Assembly: GCA_037447605.1 (NCBI GenBank)
Contig: CM074813.1
Location: 1,827,510 to 1,891,509, forward strand
Source of the DNA: Zygnema circumcarinatum
Lineage: Eukaryota > Streptophyta > Zygnematophyceae > Zygnematales > Zygnemataceae
Length of the DNA: 64,000 nucleotides
Direction: 5' to 3'
Shown here: piece after piece, positions 1-9,800 of the stretch
Position numbering within the stretch: position 1 is the stretch's first letter
Layout: each line of letters begins with the position of its first letter
Notes under the pieces: generated by a model
What the model saw: the letters and a program-made list of their open reading frames with translations, nothing else
What the model was told of the DNA's origin: nothing
The model's database searches: none
Made by a program: the position numbers and the translations under genes

Positions 1-1400
1 GCCCCCGTCCCCTCGGCCCCGGCCCCCGCCTGCCCCTCCCCACCCCCTTCGTCCCTGTTCTAACCCCTTTCTCCCTCTCCTCCCTCCCTACCCTACCCCG
101 CCCCTTCCTCCCCTCACTCGCTCCCTCCCTCCAACTCTCCCCCACCTTCTCCAAATCCACATCCCGCGCAATGCTCGCTGCCCGCACGGTCACGACTCCT
201 CGAGGGCTCTCTATCCTCCAGCTTACTCCTCTCCTCTCTCCTCCCAAAGCCAATTCTGCACCCACGTGCCGCCCCACTCCAGCCTTGAGCCCACCATGTC
301 TGTAGCACTTCAACTCTTCAACGCAACTGAGCGATCAAATTCCCTCTGCCCTTCACCTTTCCTCCCGCTGCTCACAGCTCCCCTCTTCTCACAGGCGAGT
401 AGCGCATAGCTCCCCCGAACAGTCTGCGTTAAGCAGTTCGCCATGGATTCCCTGCAGCCTTGCTCCATCTGTTAGCCATGGCGTTTTCCACTCCCTCCCT
501 CCGCCCTCCGCCCTCTTCTCCCTCCCTTCCTCCATAAGATCCAGAAACCCCCAAGTCAGCCCTATTAGTTTAGGGAGGAGCCTCGGCGTACCTTGCTCGT
601 CTCTCCGCGTCGCTGCGTTCCTGAACTCTTGCACGAGCGGGTGGAGGGTTTAAGAGCTGTCGAGGGAGGCTGACAGGTGGCGCTCGGGCAAAGGCAGAGG
701 GGGCAGAGCGCTTCAAAAGACGCTTGCCGAAGGTTCCAGGGGATAGGGGGATGGGAACGGCGGTTCCAAGGAACGACGGCAGTTCCAGTTAGTTCTGTTT
801 CCACGACACGTCAGCCAATCTTTCACATGGAGTGTCTCCGGTAGGGACACACCCTGAGAGGTACACTGTACGGCGCGAATCAGGCTCTGGCAGTACGGTC
901 GCCTGCCAGACGGCGCCGTCACATTAGTGGAGCAGCCAACGCATGTTGGTCGTGCAAGTGTTGTTTTCATGTGCAATGTTCGTTCCATCACACCATGCAG
1001 CAGACATGAGCGATTCGATATGTTGGCCAATTCATGCGTTGTTCCATGGAAGTCCAATCGAACAACGCCGGTGTTCGGTCCGTTGTGATTGCTGATTTGG
1101 ATGATATGTGATGCGCCCAGTGTATGTACTGGACCAACATGTATGGTAGCTTGCATATGTGCCTTAAGCTCTAGAGTTGGTCTAAGTTGAAAAAAAAAAA
1201 AAATGCTTTCAAAATGTTCCAATGTGCGAAATGTTGCTTCAAAGTGATTTGACTGGCAGCATTCTAAGAAAGGAATATTTGAAAAATGGTCTCAAATTTT
1301 TGTGTCCACATTTTTTTTTTGCTTTGACTTCATTTTAAGGCAACCAGTGTTTTTAAGTTTCCAAAGGCTTTAACTTAGGAAGGAACAAGGAATATGTAAA
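1..1400. other. Non-coding leader, no gene recognised
   Basis: The first ~300 bases are strongly pyrimidine-rich (C and T runs). The rest is mixed sequence with short A and T homopolymers near 1190-1204 and 1311-1320. Open frames here are short, begin without a convincing start and show no domain I recognise. I see no exon pattern with good splice sites and conserved protein. Confidence 0.5.
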
Positions 1401-1409
1401 GGTAATCAA

Positions 1410-1686
1410 ATAATTCTAACCCTAACTCTAGCCCTTCAACCTAACTTCAATCCTAACCCTACCCCCTGACCCTAACCCTAACCCTAACCCTAACCCTAAC
1501 CCTAACCCTAATCCTAACCCTAATTCAAACTCAAATCCTAACCCTAACCCTAACCCTAACCCTAACCCTAACCCTAACCCTAACCCTCACCCTAACCCTA
1601 ATCCTAACCCAAACCCTAACCCTAAACCTAATCTTAACCTTAACCCTAACCCTAGCCCTAATCCTAACCCTTACCCTAACCCTTCA
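1410..1686 (+). repeat. Interstitial telomere-like repeat (CCCTAA)n, degenerate
   Basis: About 280 bases made mainly of CCCTAA hexamers, with variants such as CCCTAAT, CCTTAA and CTCACC. The unit is the six-base CCCTAA/TTAGGG type, not the seven-base CCCTAAA usual in land plants. Ordinary transposon-rich DNA follows on the right, so this is an internal array and not a chromosome end inside the window. The degeneracy argues for an old relic or a microsatellite born from an insertion or repair event. Confidence 0.85.
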
Positions 1687-1863
1687 CTTTTGGCCAGAAC
1701 GCCGACGGTTTCCCGATATCGCGGGGCAGTACCGCTGGTCAGGACCGCTGCTGGGACATGCCAGCAAGGGCGTGACATCATGTGTTTGTCATAATATGAG
1801 ACCAAGAAGTACAATGATTACAAGACTGTTCTTCTTTGGTGAATCCCGCGCCACTTGGCATTA

Positions 1864-3348
1864 GGGCGTGTCAGACTAAACAAAATGTTACGAATATCGA
1901 GTTTTTAGTATTACGAGAATCGATGTTACGAAGTACTAAAAATCATCGCGCCCCCGAACCTAAACCGAACCGAACGGAAGTCAACTGTGCTAAGTCAACG
2001 GGTCAACGTTGCGAAGATTGACCCGTGGGGTTTACTGAAATTGCATTTCTTCGCACGATTTTGTTCGCACCCAAAAGAGGCGCCGAAATGGACGTGCGAA
2101 GAAAATACTGGCGAAAATCGCGTCAACGTGACGTCATGGTTGTTTTCCCGGCTTCCCGCCCGCGCCCGCGCCCGCCCGTGACGCGCAACACGACACAACG
2201 ACAAGCGGTCTCCGCGCGCCGCGCCGGCGCTGGTTCTAAGTCTGAGGGCCCCGCGCGAGGGCGAAGTTGCGAAGACGGCGTTTGGAGGAGTGCGAAGACG
2301 GCGATCGCGGAGTGCGAACAGGACCGCGCCGCGAGTGCGAGAAACTACACTCGGGAATTTTAGTTTTACTGACGTTGACTCGAAATGTTACGAATATCGA
2401 GTTTTTAGTAGGGTAGTGATATTTCCACCCCTTTTTTGGATCCAAACACCCCTTCCCGGCCGGGCAGATTTCAAAAAGGATTAAAAACGGAAAATGCTTT
2501 TTTCACACCTTTTTGGAATCGATACCCACCCTCCATCGGCAGATTTTTTTTTTGCGAAACAAGGAAATATAACCCGTCACCCCATTTTGAATATCCCGCC
2601 TACCTGAATTTTTTTCCACGCGTGCGGTCATCGCAGCCGTCGATTCCCTAGCAGATCGCAACACGGCAGATCACCATTTGATCTGCAGCCGGGCTCGGTC
2701 ACAGCGAATGGCACGTGCCCACGTATCCCGCCAAAGTCGTCTCAAAAGTATGTCCGTACAAATGTCGTACGGTCGCAACTTGAGGAACCCAGAATTTCGT
2801 ACATTGAGACCTTAAACCAATCAAAAATTTCCACGTCAATCATGAAACACGTGGCAGATTTTTATTGGCTGGGAACTAACAATGACGAGATCTCGGGCCG
2901 AGGGACGCGCGCACTCGTACGTGCGATCCGGCTTTGACGGGACTCGTGGGCGCTTTCCATTCGCTAAGATCGAGCCCGGCTGCAGATCGAACGGTGACCT
3001 GCCGTGGTGCGATCTGCGAGGGAATCGACAGATGCGATTGTCACGCACGTCCGCTTCGAGCGGATTCGGGCAGGCAGATATTTCTTTCCCTCAAAAAAAA
3101 AATTCAGGGAGGCGGGATGCAGTATTCAAAATGCAGTGACGGGGTATCATTTTCCTTGGTTAGCAAAAATAAAATCAGCCGACGGAAGAAGGTGGGTATC
3201 GATTCCAAAAAGGTGTTAAAAAAGCATTTTCCGTTTTTAATCCCTTTGGAAATCTGCCCGGCCGGGAAGGGGTGTTTGGATCCAAAAAAGGGGTGGAAAT
3301 ATCACTACCCTTTTAGTATTACGAGAATTTTTTAAGTCTGACACGCCC
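1864..3348. mobile_element. MITE with GGGCGTGTCAGACT ends, split by a nested element
   Basis: Terminal inverted repeats GGGCGTGTCAGACT at 1864-1877 and its reverse complement ending at 3348, flanked by TA on both sides (1862-1863 and 3349-3350). Removing the foldback element at 2411-3310 and one of its target copies leaves about 577 bases, the size of a MITE. Inside, the segment with ATGTTACGAATATCGAG occurs twice in direct orientation (from ~1884 and ~2384). No transposase frame is present. The ends share the core GTCAGAC with the elements at 8726, 39860 and 50833. A 2-bp TA duplication fits Tc1/mariner-type insertion, but the superfamily is inferred. Confidence 0.65.
2411..3310. mobile_element. 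Foldback hAT-like non-autonomous element, copy 1
   Basis: 900 bases bounded by GGGTAGTGATATTTCC and its exact reverse complement, with an 8-bp target duplication TTTTAGTA at 2403-2410 and 3311-3318. The inversion is not limited to the ends: the arms pair over most of their length (for example the segment around 2660-2740 with that around 2930-3030), so the element folds into a long hairpin. No transposase frame is seen. An 8-bp duplication is typical of hAT elements; assignment to hAT is inferred from that alone. It sits inside the MITE at 1864-3348, so it inserted later. Confidence 0.85.
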
Positions 3349-3840
3349 TATTAACTCCGATCTGCTCCGCCCACAGGAATACCTGTGTACCGATTGACCA
3401 GTTCGATTCTGTCGCGACCTTGTCCGCCAATCAGAGCGCTGAAGGCCGCGGCCGCGCCCCGCTGTCTTATTCCCGGCATCCAGATACTTCACAACGAAAT
3501 TCGATCGGATTTGTACGTATCAGATATTTGTCGTAATGATCGTACAGCCTGTCGTCTAGCGGGAGCCGCTCCCAACTTAATGCTCCGCAAGTGAATGCTG
3601 GCCGCCCGGCCGCCCGCAGCTGATGATTAGGGTTCCCCCAATTTTCTCCAAGCGCAAGAAAAATATCTCAACGGAAATGAACAAGGCCCTCCATTGGTCC
3701 AATCGGCCAAACATCCACACTTTTCCTTCTGCCCGTTGCCCGCCGGAACGGCCGGTCCCGCCGCACGCTGTCCGCACTTCCGTTGAGTATTTTTCGAGCT
3801 GGTTTCGGCCTTGCAAATAGTCGGCTCTATCGTATTTTAT

Positions 3841-4788
3841 GGGTAGTGATATTTCCACCCCTTTTTTGGATCCAAACACCCCTTCCCGGCCGGGCAGATT
3901 TCAAAAAGGATTAAAAACGGAAAATGCTTTTTTCACACCTTTTTGGAATTGATACCCACCTTCTTCCGTCGGCTGATTTTATTTTTGCTAACCAAGGAAA
4001 ATGATACCCCGTCACCGCATTTTGAATACTGTATCCCGCCTCCCTGAATTTTTGTTTCGAGGGAAAGAAATTTCTGCCTGCCCGAATCCGCTCGGAGCGG
4101 AAGATCCGTCCGCCACGAGATCGTTCGCGGGTGTCCGTCCTTTACACGTGCTTGTCAATCGCATCTGTCGATTTCCCTCGCAGATCGCACCACTGCAGAT
4201 CACCGTTCGATCTGCAGCCAAGCTCAATCTTAGCGAATGGAAAGCGCCCACGAGTCCCGCCAAAGCCGGATCGCACGTGCGAGTGCGCGCGTCCCTCGGC
4301 CCGAGATCTCGTGCATTGTCAGCTTTCAGCCAATCAACATCTGCCACGTGTTACATTTTTGACGTGGAAAACGTTGATTGGTCCAAGCTCTGAATGTACA
4401 AAATATTGGGTTCCTCAAAGTTGCGACCGTACGCCATTTGTACGGACAAACGTTTGAGTCGAGTTTGGCGGGATACGTGGGCACGTACCATTCGCTGTGA
4501 CCGAGCCCGGCTGCAGAGCAAATAGTGATCTGCAGTGTTGCGTATCTGCGAGGGAATAAACGGCTGCGATTGACCGCACGCGTGAAAAAAAATTCAGGTA
4601 GGCAGGATATTCAAAATGGGGTGACGGGTTATTTCCTTGTTTCGCAAAAATAAAATCTGTCAATGGAGGGTGGGTATCGATTTCAAAAAGGTCTGAAAAA
4701 AGCATTTTCCGTTTTTAATCCTTTTTGAAATCTGCCCGGCCGGGAAGGGGTGTTTGGATCCAAAAAGGGGGTGGAAATATCACTACCC
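3841..4788. mobile_element. Foldback hAT-like non-autonomous element, copy 2 (inverted)
   Basis: 948 bases with the same GGGTAGTGATATTTCC ends as the element at 2411, and a different 8-bp target duplication, TATTTTAT, at 3833-3840 and 4789-4796. Its internal sequence is related to copy 1 but in the opposite orientation: the left interior of copy 1 matches the right interior of copy 2. It is also a long foldback. It lies ~590 bases upstream of the first zinc-finger start codon. The matching stretch upstream of the second zinc-finger gene lacks it, so it inserted after the duplication, or was lost there. Confidence 0.87.
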
Positions 4789-5103
4789 TATTTTATAGGA
4801 CCTTCCCCGCTTGCCGCCCGCCGATGCTGTTCCACAAAAGATCTCGTCTGACGTGTTGTTTGTCGCGAAACGTCGCGCTGGCCTCCCCCTAACGTTTTTC
4901 GCCTGCAGCGAATCCGCCGTCGCCATCGCGCCACACAGATTGATCGGACGGCCGGAAATCATCCGAGGCATCGTATCCCCTTCCAGCGGGGACCGCAACC
5001 GTCCGATATCAGACCTGACGTTGGCCGCGATGCCCGCGGCGTCAGGGCGGGCGGTCGATCTGATCGGGATTCCCCCGCCGCGCGCAGCGCCGCACATGCG
5101 GGT

Positions 5104-5109
5104 CACGTG
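5104..5109. promoter_or_regulatory. G-box core CACGTG upstream of zinc-finger gene 1
   Basis: TCACGTGGCC lies 270 bases before the start codon at 5378. The duplicate gene has CCACGTGG at 11876-11883, 700 bases before its start. The same CACGTGG core recurs upstream of several other genes here. Function as a bZIP/bHLH site is inferred. Confidence 0.35.
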
Positions 5110-5377
5110 GCCCATCCCCGCGCCTCCACGAGTCGCGGCGAGGCGCCACGGCACCGCGCCTCGCGCGGGCCGACGACAAAAATCAGGGAGCGAGGAGAAA
5201 GGAAGGGGTGGAAGGCACGCAGGGAGGACAACGGAAGGGAGGGAGAAAACGCAGGAAGAGAAGCAGAGGAGGCGGGGAGCTAGAGAGAGGAGCCAAGGAG
5301 GGAGGGAGGGAAGGAGGAAGGAAGGGACGGACGGAGAGGCGGAGCGGTAGCAGGGGGACCCGCAGGCAGTCGTCGCC

Positions 5378-7240
5378 ATGTGCCAGCTAAGCATGCTGGA
5401 GAGGCCTTCGGGCCCTCGCAGCCTCGCACCCGAGCAGTCGCTTTCGCGGCGGCCTCTCTCCTCGTCGGCGGAGAGGGAGAAGAAGCGGAGGCGGCGGAGG
5501 GAGCGGCGCGTCAAACAAATCTCCCAAGGAGGCTCCGCATTGAAGCCGCACGAGTGGCGGGCCGGGACGCTGGCGGCCCCTCCCGGCACTCCCGCAGCGC
5601 TCAGTGGGAGCTCGGACGGGCAGGAGGGCGGGAGAGCGACAGATAGGGAGAGGGAGTGGTTACGAGAGAGGGGCAGGGAGTGGGAGGGGAAGGAGGAGGA
5701 CGCGGAGGACGAGTACACGGACGAGAACGAGGACCACGAGGTGGCGGAGGACGGGATGGGGAGAGAAGCACGTCCTTTCAGGGCCATGGCTGCGGATTCC
5801 TTCCATAGAGTCCCTGCTCTGTCGAGCGTGACAGATAGAACGGATTCCGTTGCAGCCAACGGCCGCCCTGCCCCGCAGCCGCACGCCTCGTGCCCGTCCA
5901 TCCTCGACATCTGCGCCGCCCCCTCAGGCCGAGCCTGGCTGCAGCAGGCGCCACGTGGAAGCACCGCAGCGCCTCTCGCCAGAGCCATGGCGGACGCCTC
6001 CCCCATCGCTCCTCGCTCCCTCCTCGACCGCGAACGGAGCGACACGTGTCCCGGGCTCAGCTCCCACCCCGCACCGGAAGCTTCGTGGAAATCTCCGCAG
6101 CGGTCCATGAGCGACTCCCTCTCCGGCATCCCCGGGGCGTGGCGGGCGGCGCTCCTTCCGGAGGTGGTCGCCGCCAGGAAGTGCCTCTCGCTGCCCCTGG
6201 GCGCGATCGCCCCGCGGGGACACGTGGCGGAGGCTGGTGCCGCCACGTCACCGGCGCTGGTGAGCTGGCACGCCGGGGCGGGGCCGCACGCGTGTTCCAT
6301 CTGCGGCATGCGGTTTCCAACTGTGCAGGCGCTCGGCGGACATAGAAACGGGCACAGGGAACTGAAGGGCGTGCACCCGCAGAAGGGCGGGGCCGGGAAG
6401 AGGAGGGGGCGGCGGAAGGCGGGAAGGAGCGGGGAGGGGGGGGAGGAGAGCAGGAGAGAGAGAGAGAGGGAGAGAGAGGGAGGGGGCGGGGAGAGGGAGA
6501 GGGAGAGGGAGAGGCGTGTGAGGGAGGAGACGAAGCTCGCTGCTGTGGCGATCGGTGCTAGTGCTGGGAGCGGTACTGCTCTATGTCCGCTGGCTGTAAC
6601 GGCAACTGAAACTGCGGCATCGAGTATGGAAATGCGCTCTGTGGGAGGGCACTTGGCCGGCCTTTCAGTGCCGTTTCTTGCAATGCAGCGGGAGGAGGAT
6701 GGAGCAGTTGAAGGAGACAGAAATCTGCTGCTCTCCATTGAACCCTGCTGTGGTCAGTACTGCAATTTCTTCTCTATGTCGTGCCGCTCCGTTATGGTTT
6801 TAGGCGACGGACATGGAAATCCCCACTCTCGGATACCATCCGCGTATCCAACTCCATCGGCAGAAGCCTCCCTCTTCTCCCCTCCCTCTTCCCCATTAAC
6901 AACCCAGAACGATACATTTGTGAATTTTGCTTATCTGCCCCTTCCTCGGCGCTCGGCCAGATCCTTGCCTCCCTCTCGGAGCCACAGTTGGACAGCGGTT
7001 CCATGCGATTATTTGGTAGAAGCGGCGGGTAGGGAGTTGATCATGGAGGAGGGCTTTCTGAGCCCGGGAGCAAGCGGGGAAGATGGGTTCAGCAATAAGA
7101 AGACCGGACTGGCGGAAGGGATTTTAAGGAGAATTGCGTCGGATCAGCGAATGGCGGGAGTTGGCATTGCCGCAAATCAGGACTGGGCGGGTTGCTCGCT
7201 GGCAGAAGATGTTGATTTGGATTTAAAGCTCGCCTTGTGA
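5378..7240 (+). CDS. Single C2H2 (QALGGH) zinc-finger protein with EAR motif, copy 1
   Basis: A 620-residue intronless reading frame, probably a nuclear transcriptional repressor. One C2H2 finger is complete: C306 and C309 (CSIC), then 12 residues including QALGGH, H322 and H326, spacing C-x2-C-x12-H-x3-H. QALGGH is the plant-specific DNA-contact helix of the SUPERMAN/KNUCKLES/ZFP class. The protein ends in DLDLKLAL, which contains overlapping LxLxL EAR motifs (L614, L616, L618, L620) known in that class to recruit TOPLESS corepressors. Residues ~80-130 and ~345-385 are charged low complexity encoded by GA-rich DNA. The ATG at 5378 is chosen because the sequence around it (CGCCATGTGCCAGC) is identical in the duplicate. 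It is longer than most single-finger EAR proteins, and I do not recognise the remaining regions. Confidence 0.8.
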   Translation: MCQLSMLERPSGPRSLAPEQSLSRRPLSSSAEREKKRRRRRERRVKQISQGGSALKPHEWRAGTLAAPPGTPAALSGSSDGQEGGRATDREREWLRERGREWEGKEEDAEDEYTDENEDHEVAEDGMGREARPFRAMAADSFHRVPALSSVTDRTDSVAANGRPAPQPHASCPSILDICAAPSGRAWLQQAPRGSTAAPLARAMADASPIAPRSLLDRERSDTCPGLSSHPAPEASWKSPQRSMSDSLSGIPGAWRAALLPEVVAARKCLSLPLGAIAPRGHVAEAGAATSPALVSWHAGAGPHACSICGMRFPTVQALGGHRNGHRELKGVHPQKGGAGKRRGRRKAGRSGEGGEESRREREREREGGGGERERERERRVREETKLAAVAIGASAGSGTALCPLAVTATETAASSMEMRSVGGHLAGLSVPFLAMQREEDGAVEGDRNLLLSIEPCCGQYCNFFSMSCRSVMVLGDGHGNPHSRIPSAYPTPSAEASLFSPPSSPLTTQNDTFVNFAYLPLPRRSARSLPPSRSHSWTAVPCDYLVEAAGRELIMEEGFLSPGASGEDGFSNKKTGLAEGILRRIASDQRMAGVGIAANQDWAGCSLAEDVDLDLKLAL

Positions 7241-7445
7241 TAATGTTTCTGGAGCCTTGACTAGGAAGAAGGGAAGGGAGGGTGAGAGGGAGAGATGGGG
7301 AGAAAGGGGAGGGCGAAAGAGGGCGGGTTTTAGGAAGAAGGAAAAGGGTGGGGGAAATAGATTGTGATTGAATTCGAGAATATAGTATAGGCCAGAAACT
7401 CCCACACACGTACTCCATCGCATAGGTCAGGATTGTATTAGTCAA

Positions 7446-7500
7446 ACCTAGTGCTGGGAGCGGTACTGCTCTCTCTGTCAGCTGGCTGTCAACTGTTGAT
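7446..7500 (+). pseudogene. Zinc-finger gene fragment, left piece
   Basis: The sequence CTAGTGCTGGGAGCGGTACT and what follows, up to the GCTGGCTGT motif, matches the coding region of zinc-finger gene 1 near 6556-6600. It lacks start, finger and EAR motif. Together with the piece at 9498-9800 it looks like a third, partial copy interrupted by a Tc1/pogo-like element and other DNA. Confidence 0.6.
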
Positions 7501-7802
7501 GGAGAGAGCACATCAAGGTTTGTGGTATTCAGCTCATTAGGGGATGTTGCATAGTGCGACGAGTGGCTATTATAATGCGACGATTTGGGAGCGTGCGATG
7601 ATGCGAGGCGACGTCGCAGCAAAGCAGTCGCAAGGGGTACGTCGAAAAGGGGTACGGTGTGCAGGTATACCAGTTGTACGGACGTGAGTACAGTCCACTC
7701 ACGTTATAGTGACCGTGTCGGTCCCCACATGTTTGTGTCACTATATCCGTAATGACTCGTTTATCATTTTACATTTATAGCGATAATATTAGGAGAACTG
7801 TA

Positions 7803-8416
7803 TACCGCCCACCTTTTTGGTTATCCCGCCCTTGTTTTTTTGAAATCCCAGTCTCCCATTTTGGCTATTCTGCCCCCCCCCCTCCATTTTCGCTATTCCC
7901 CCGCATTTTTTTTTTTTTTTTTTTTCTTCTCATATTTCGAGAGGAGATTCTGCTCATTCTCTCTCACTCCTCTGCTCTTTCTCTCTCTCCTCGGCTCTCA
8001 CTCCTTGGCTCTCACTCCTTTGCTCTCTCTCTCTTCTCTCTCCTTCACTCTTTCTCTCTCTCCTCTACTCTCTCCTCTAGTCTTTCTCTCCTATGTTCTC
8101 TCCTTCATACTCTCTCTCCTCTGCTCTCTCTCCTCTGCTCTTCAAGAGAGAGAGAGATAGAGAGAACAAGAGAGAGAGCTCTCTCTCTCTTTCTCTCTAT
8201 TTCTCTCTCTCTCTTCCTCTCTTCTCTGCTCTGCTTTCTCTTTGCGAATGTCTATACGGACTTTGCGCTGATGTGTGAGAAGGAGAAAACAAGGGGGGAA
8301 TGTGCAAAGTAAAGGGCGGGATATCCCAAAATAGGAGGGGGGCGGAATAGCCAAAATGGGAGAGCGGGATTTCAAAAAAAAAATCAAGGGCGGGAGAACC
8401 CAAAAAGGGGGCGGTA
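7803..8416. mobile_element. Inverted-repeat element nested in element A
   Basis: Left arm starts TACCGCCCACCTTTTTGG; the right arm is its diverged reverse complement ending GGGGGCGGTA. The arms continue inward with related segments (GTCTCCCATTTTGGCTATTC and GGAATAGCCAAAATGGGA). The loop is (CT)n then (GA)n microsatellite (7960-8240), itself self-complementary. TA flanks both sides. The comparable empty position exists in element B at 15543-16026. Confidence 0.7.
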
Positions 8417-8725
8417 TATATTTCTCATGTTATTACAGATGTTTTTGCAGTATATCCGTACACCTTTGATCCCGTACATTGTACTTTTTGGGCAGTCGTC
8501 TCTTGGGTACAGTAGGTGTCTACGAACCCTAGGGAGCATGTGTACGGTCAAGTTGATGTGTACGGTCAAGTCGATATCTGACGGTATTTGTCGATAATGT
8601 GTACGGTCGTAATATATTTCTAACGTATATTCCGATGCGTGGGTGGATAATATCGATATTTTGAATATATATTAACAATTAGGGCTTTTCAATTAGGGCT
8701 TATATCCGTAATGGCGTCACTATTA

Positions 8726-8925
8726 GGGGGAGTCAGACCTTGACCATCGCCAAATCAATTTCGTAAGCCTGTCGGGCGAATTAAGCATTGGCTAGGTACG
8801 CATTTCGATATGGCTGGGCTCGCCCGAGCCGCGGATCCCGATCCCTAATTCGTACACGAAAGAAGTGACTTTTAGTATAAGGAATTCGGGAATTTCGTAA
8901 GCGATGGTCAAGGTCTGACTCCCCC
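8726..8925. mobile_element. Small MITE with GGGGGAGTCAGACC ends nested in element A
   Basis: A 200-base element with inverted ends GGGGGAGTCAGACCTTGACC and its reverse complement, flanked by TA. Element B lacks it: there the same region reads continuously (ATGGCGTCACTACTGGCGC on the reverse strand), giving an empty-site control. Its interior (AATTTCGTAAGCCTGTCGGG and GGCTAGGTACGCATTTCG) is shared with the element at 39860-40057. Confidence 0.8.
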
Positions 8926-9497
8926 TATTGGCGCAGGATCTGCAGTGGTGCAATTCCGTTCCCGGAAAAAACGTCAGTATATCCATGCTGTTATTATAAA
9001 CAATGTCATTATAACGTGAGTAGACTGTAGTCCCAGTCACTGTACGAATGTCGGAGATGCCGCGTGGCGCATGCAGAACGCAAGAGACACGTGTAGCAGG
9101 CGCTGAGTAGGAGCAGCCGGACGGTGAGATGAACAGGAGTAGGGTTTTGAGAACCTCACCCTCTTCTGTTTCCTGTAAGGGATTAGCCCCTCGTGTTGGG
9201 GCTGTGTGAAGGTGGAGTGGTCCAGGCTTGTGTGGTAGCCTGCAGTATTTATTTATTGGGGGAGAAAGGGTTTGTCGAGGCGAGCAGTGAAGAGCTGTGG
9301 GCTTATCTATTGAGCTATACTTCCATGATTATCTTTAATAGAGCTTTATGGCCCTTGAGGATTTCTCCATAAATATTTCACGTTTTTTATGTGTGTTTTA
9401 TTTTGTCTTTATGATTCTTGATTGCTTAGAGTTTTGCTTTGAAGGATTTGAACGAGAGAGAGACCAAGCGAAGATGTACAGGCAGATTGTGTAGAAC

Positions 9498-9800
9498 GTT
9501 AACAGCAACGACAACTGAAACTGCGGCATCAAGTACGGAAATGAGCCATCTGGGAGGGCACTTGGCCGGCCTTTCAGTGCCGTATCTTGCAATGCAGCGG
9601 GAGGAGGATGGAGCAGTTGAAGGAGACAGAAATCTGCTGCTCTCCATTGCTGTGACCAGAACTGCAATTTCTTCTCTGTGTCGTGCCGATCCGTTAGGGT
9701 CTCAGGCGACGGACATGGAAATCTCCTCTCTCGGACACCATCCGCGTGTCCAACTCCCTCTGCAGGAGCCTCCCTCTCCTCCCTCCCTCGTACCTTCACA
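9498..9800 (+). pseudogene. Zinc-finger gene fragment, right piece
   Basis: Closely matches coding positions ~6592-6880 of zinc-finger gene 1 (encoding ...ETAASS...GGHLAGLSVP...EEDGA...). The frame is kept at first (through LLLSI), then diverges. Neither zinc finger nor EAR tail is present, so it cannot make the parent protein. Reading on, it meets unrelated sequence. Confidence 0.75.

Larger units (their letters stand above)
7691..9027. mobile_element. Tc1/pogo-like element A with two nested insertions
   Basis: Terminal inverted repeats begin CAGTCCACTCACGTTATAG (7691) and end with the complement of CAGTCTACTCACGTTATAA (9027), with TA on both sides (7689-7690, 9028-9029). CAGT ends plus TA are typical of Tc1/mariner/pogo transposons. 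There is no transposase, so this is a MITE-like derivative. Its interior matches the 484-base element at 15543-16026 in reverse orientation. Two later insertions inflate it: 7803-8416 and 8726-8925. Confidence 0.8.

Noticed and set aside
1410-1686. A true chromosome end
   Set aside because: Degenerate repeats with unique and transposon sequence on both sides; no terminal run.
4783-6738. A 651-codon open frame on the minus strand opposite zinc-finger gene 1 (and a similar one at 11802-13502)
   Set aside because: It mirrors the high-GC coding strand, has no domain, and its Ser/Leu/Pro runs are the complement of GAGAGG microsatellite. The plus-strand frame has the zinc finger and EAR motif.
9090-9420. 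Possible LTR retrotransposon remnant
   Set aside because: Some U3-like AT-rich words, but no paired LTRs, primer-binding site or reverse-transcriptase frame in the window.
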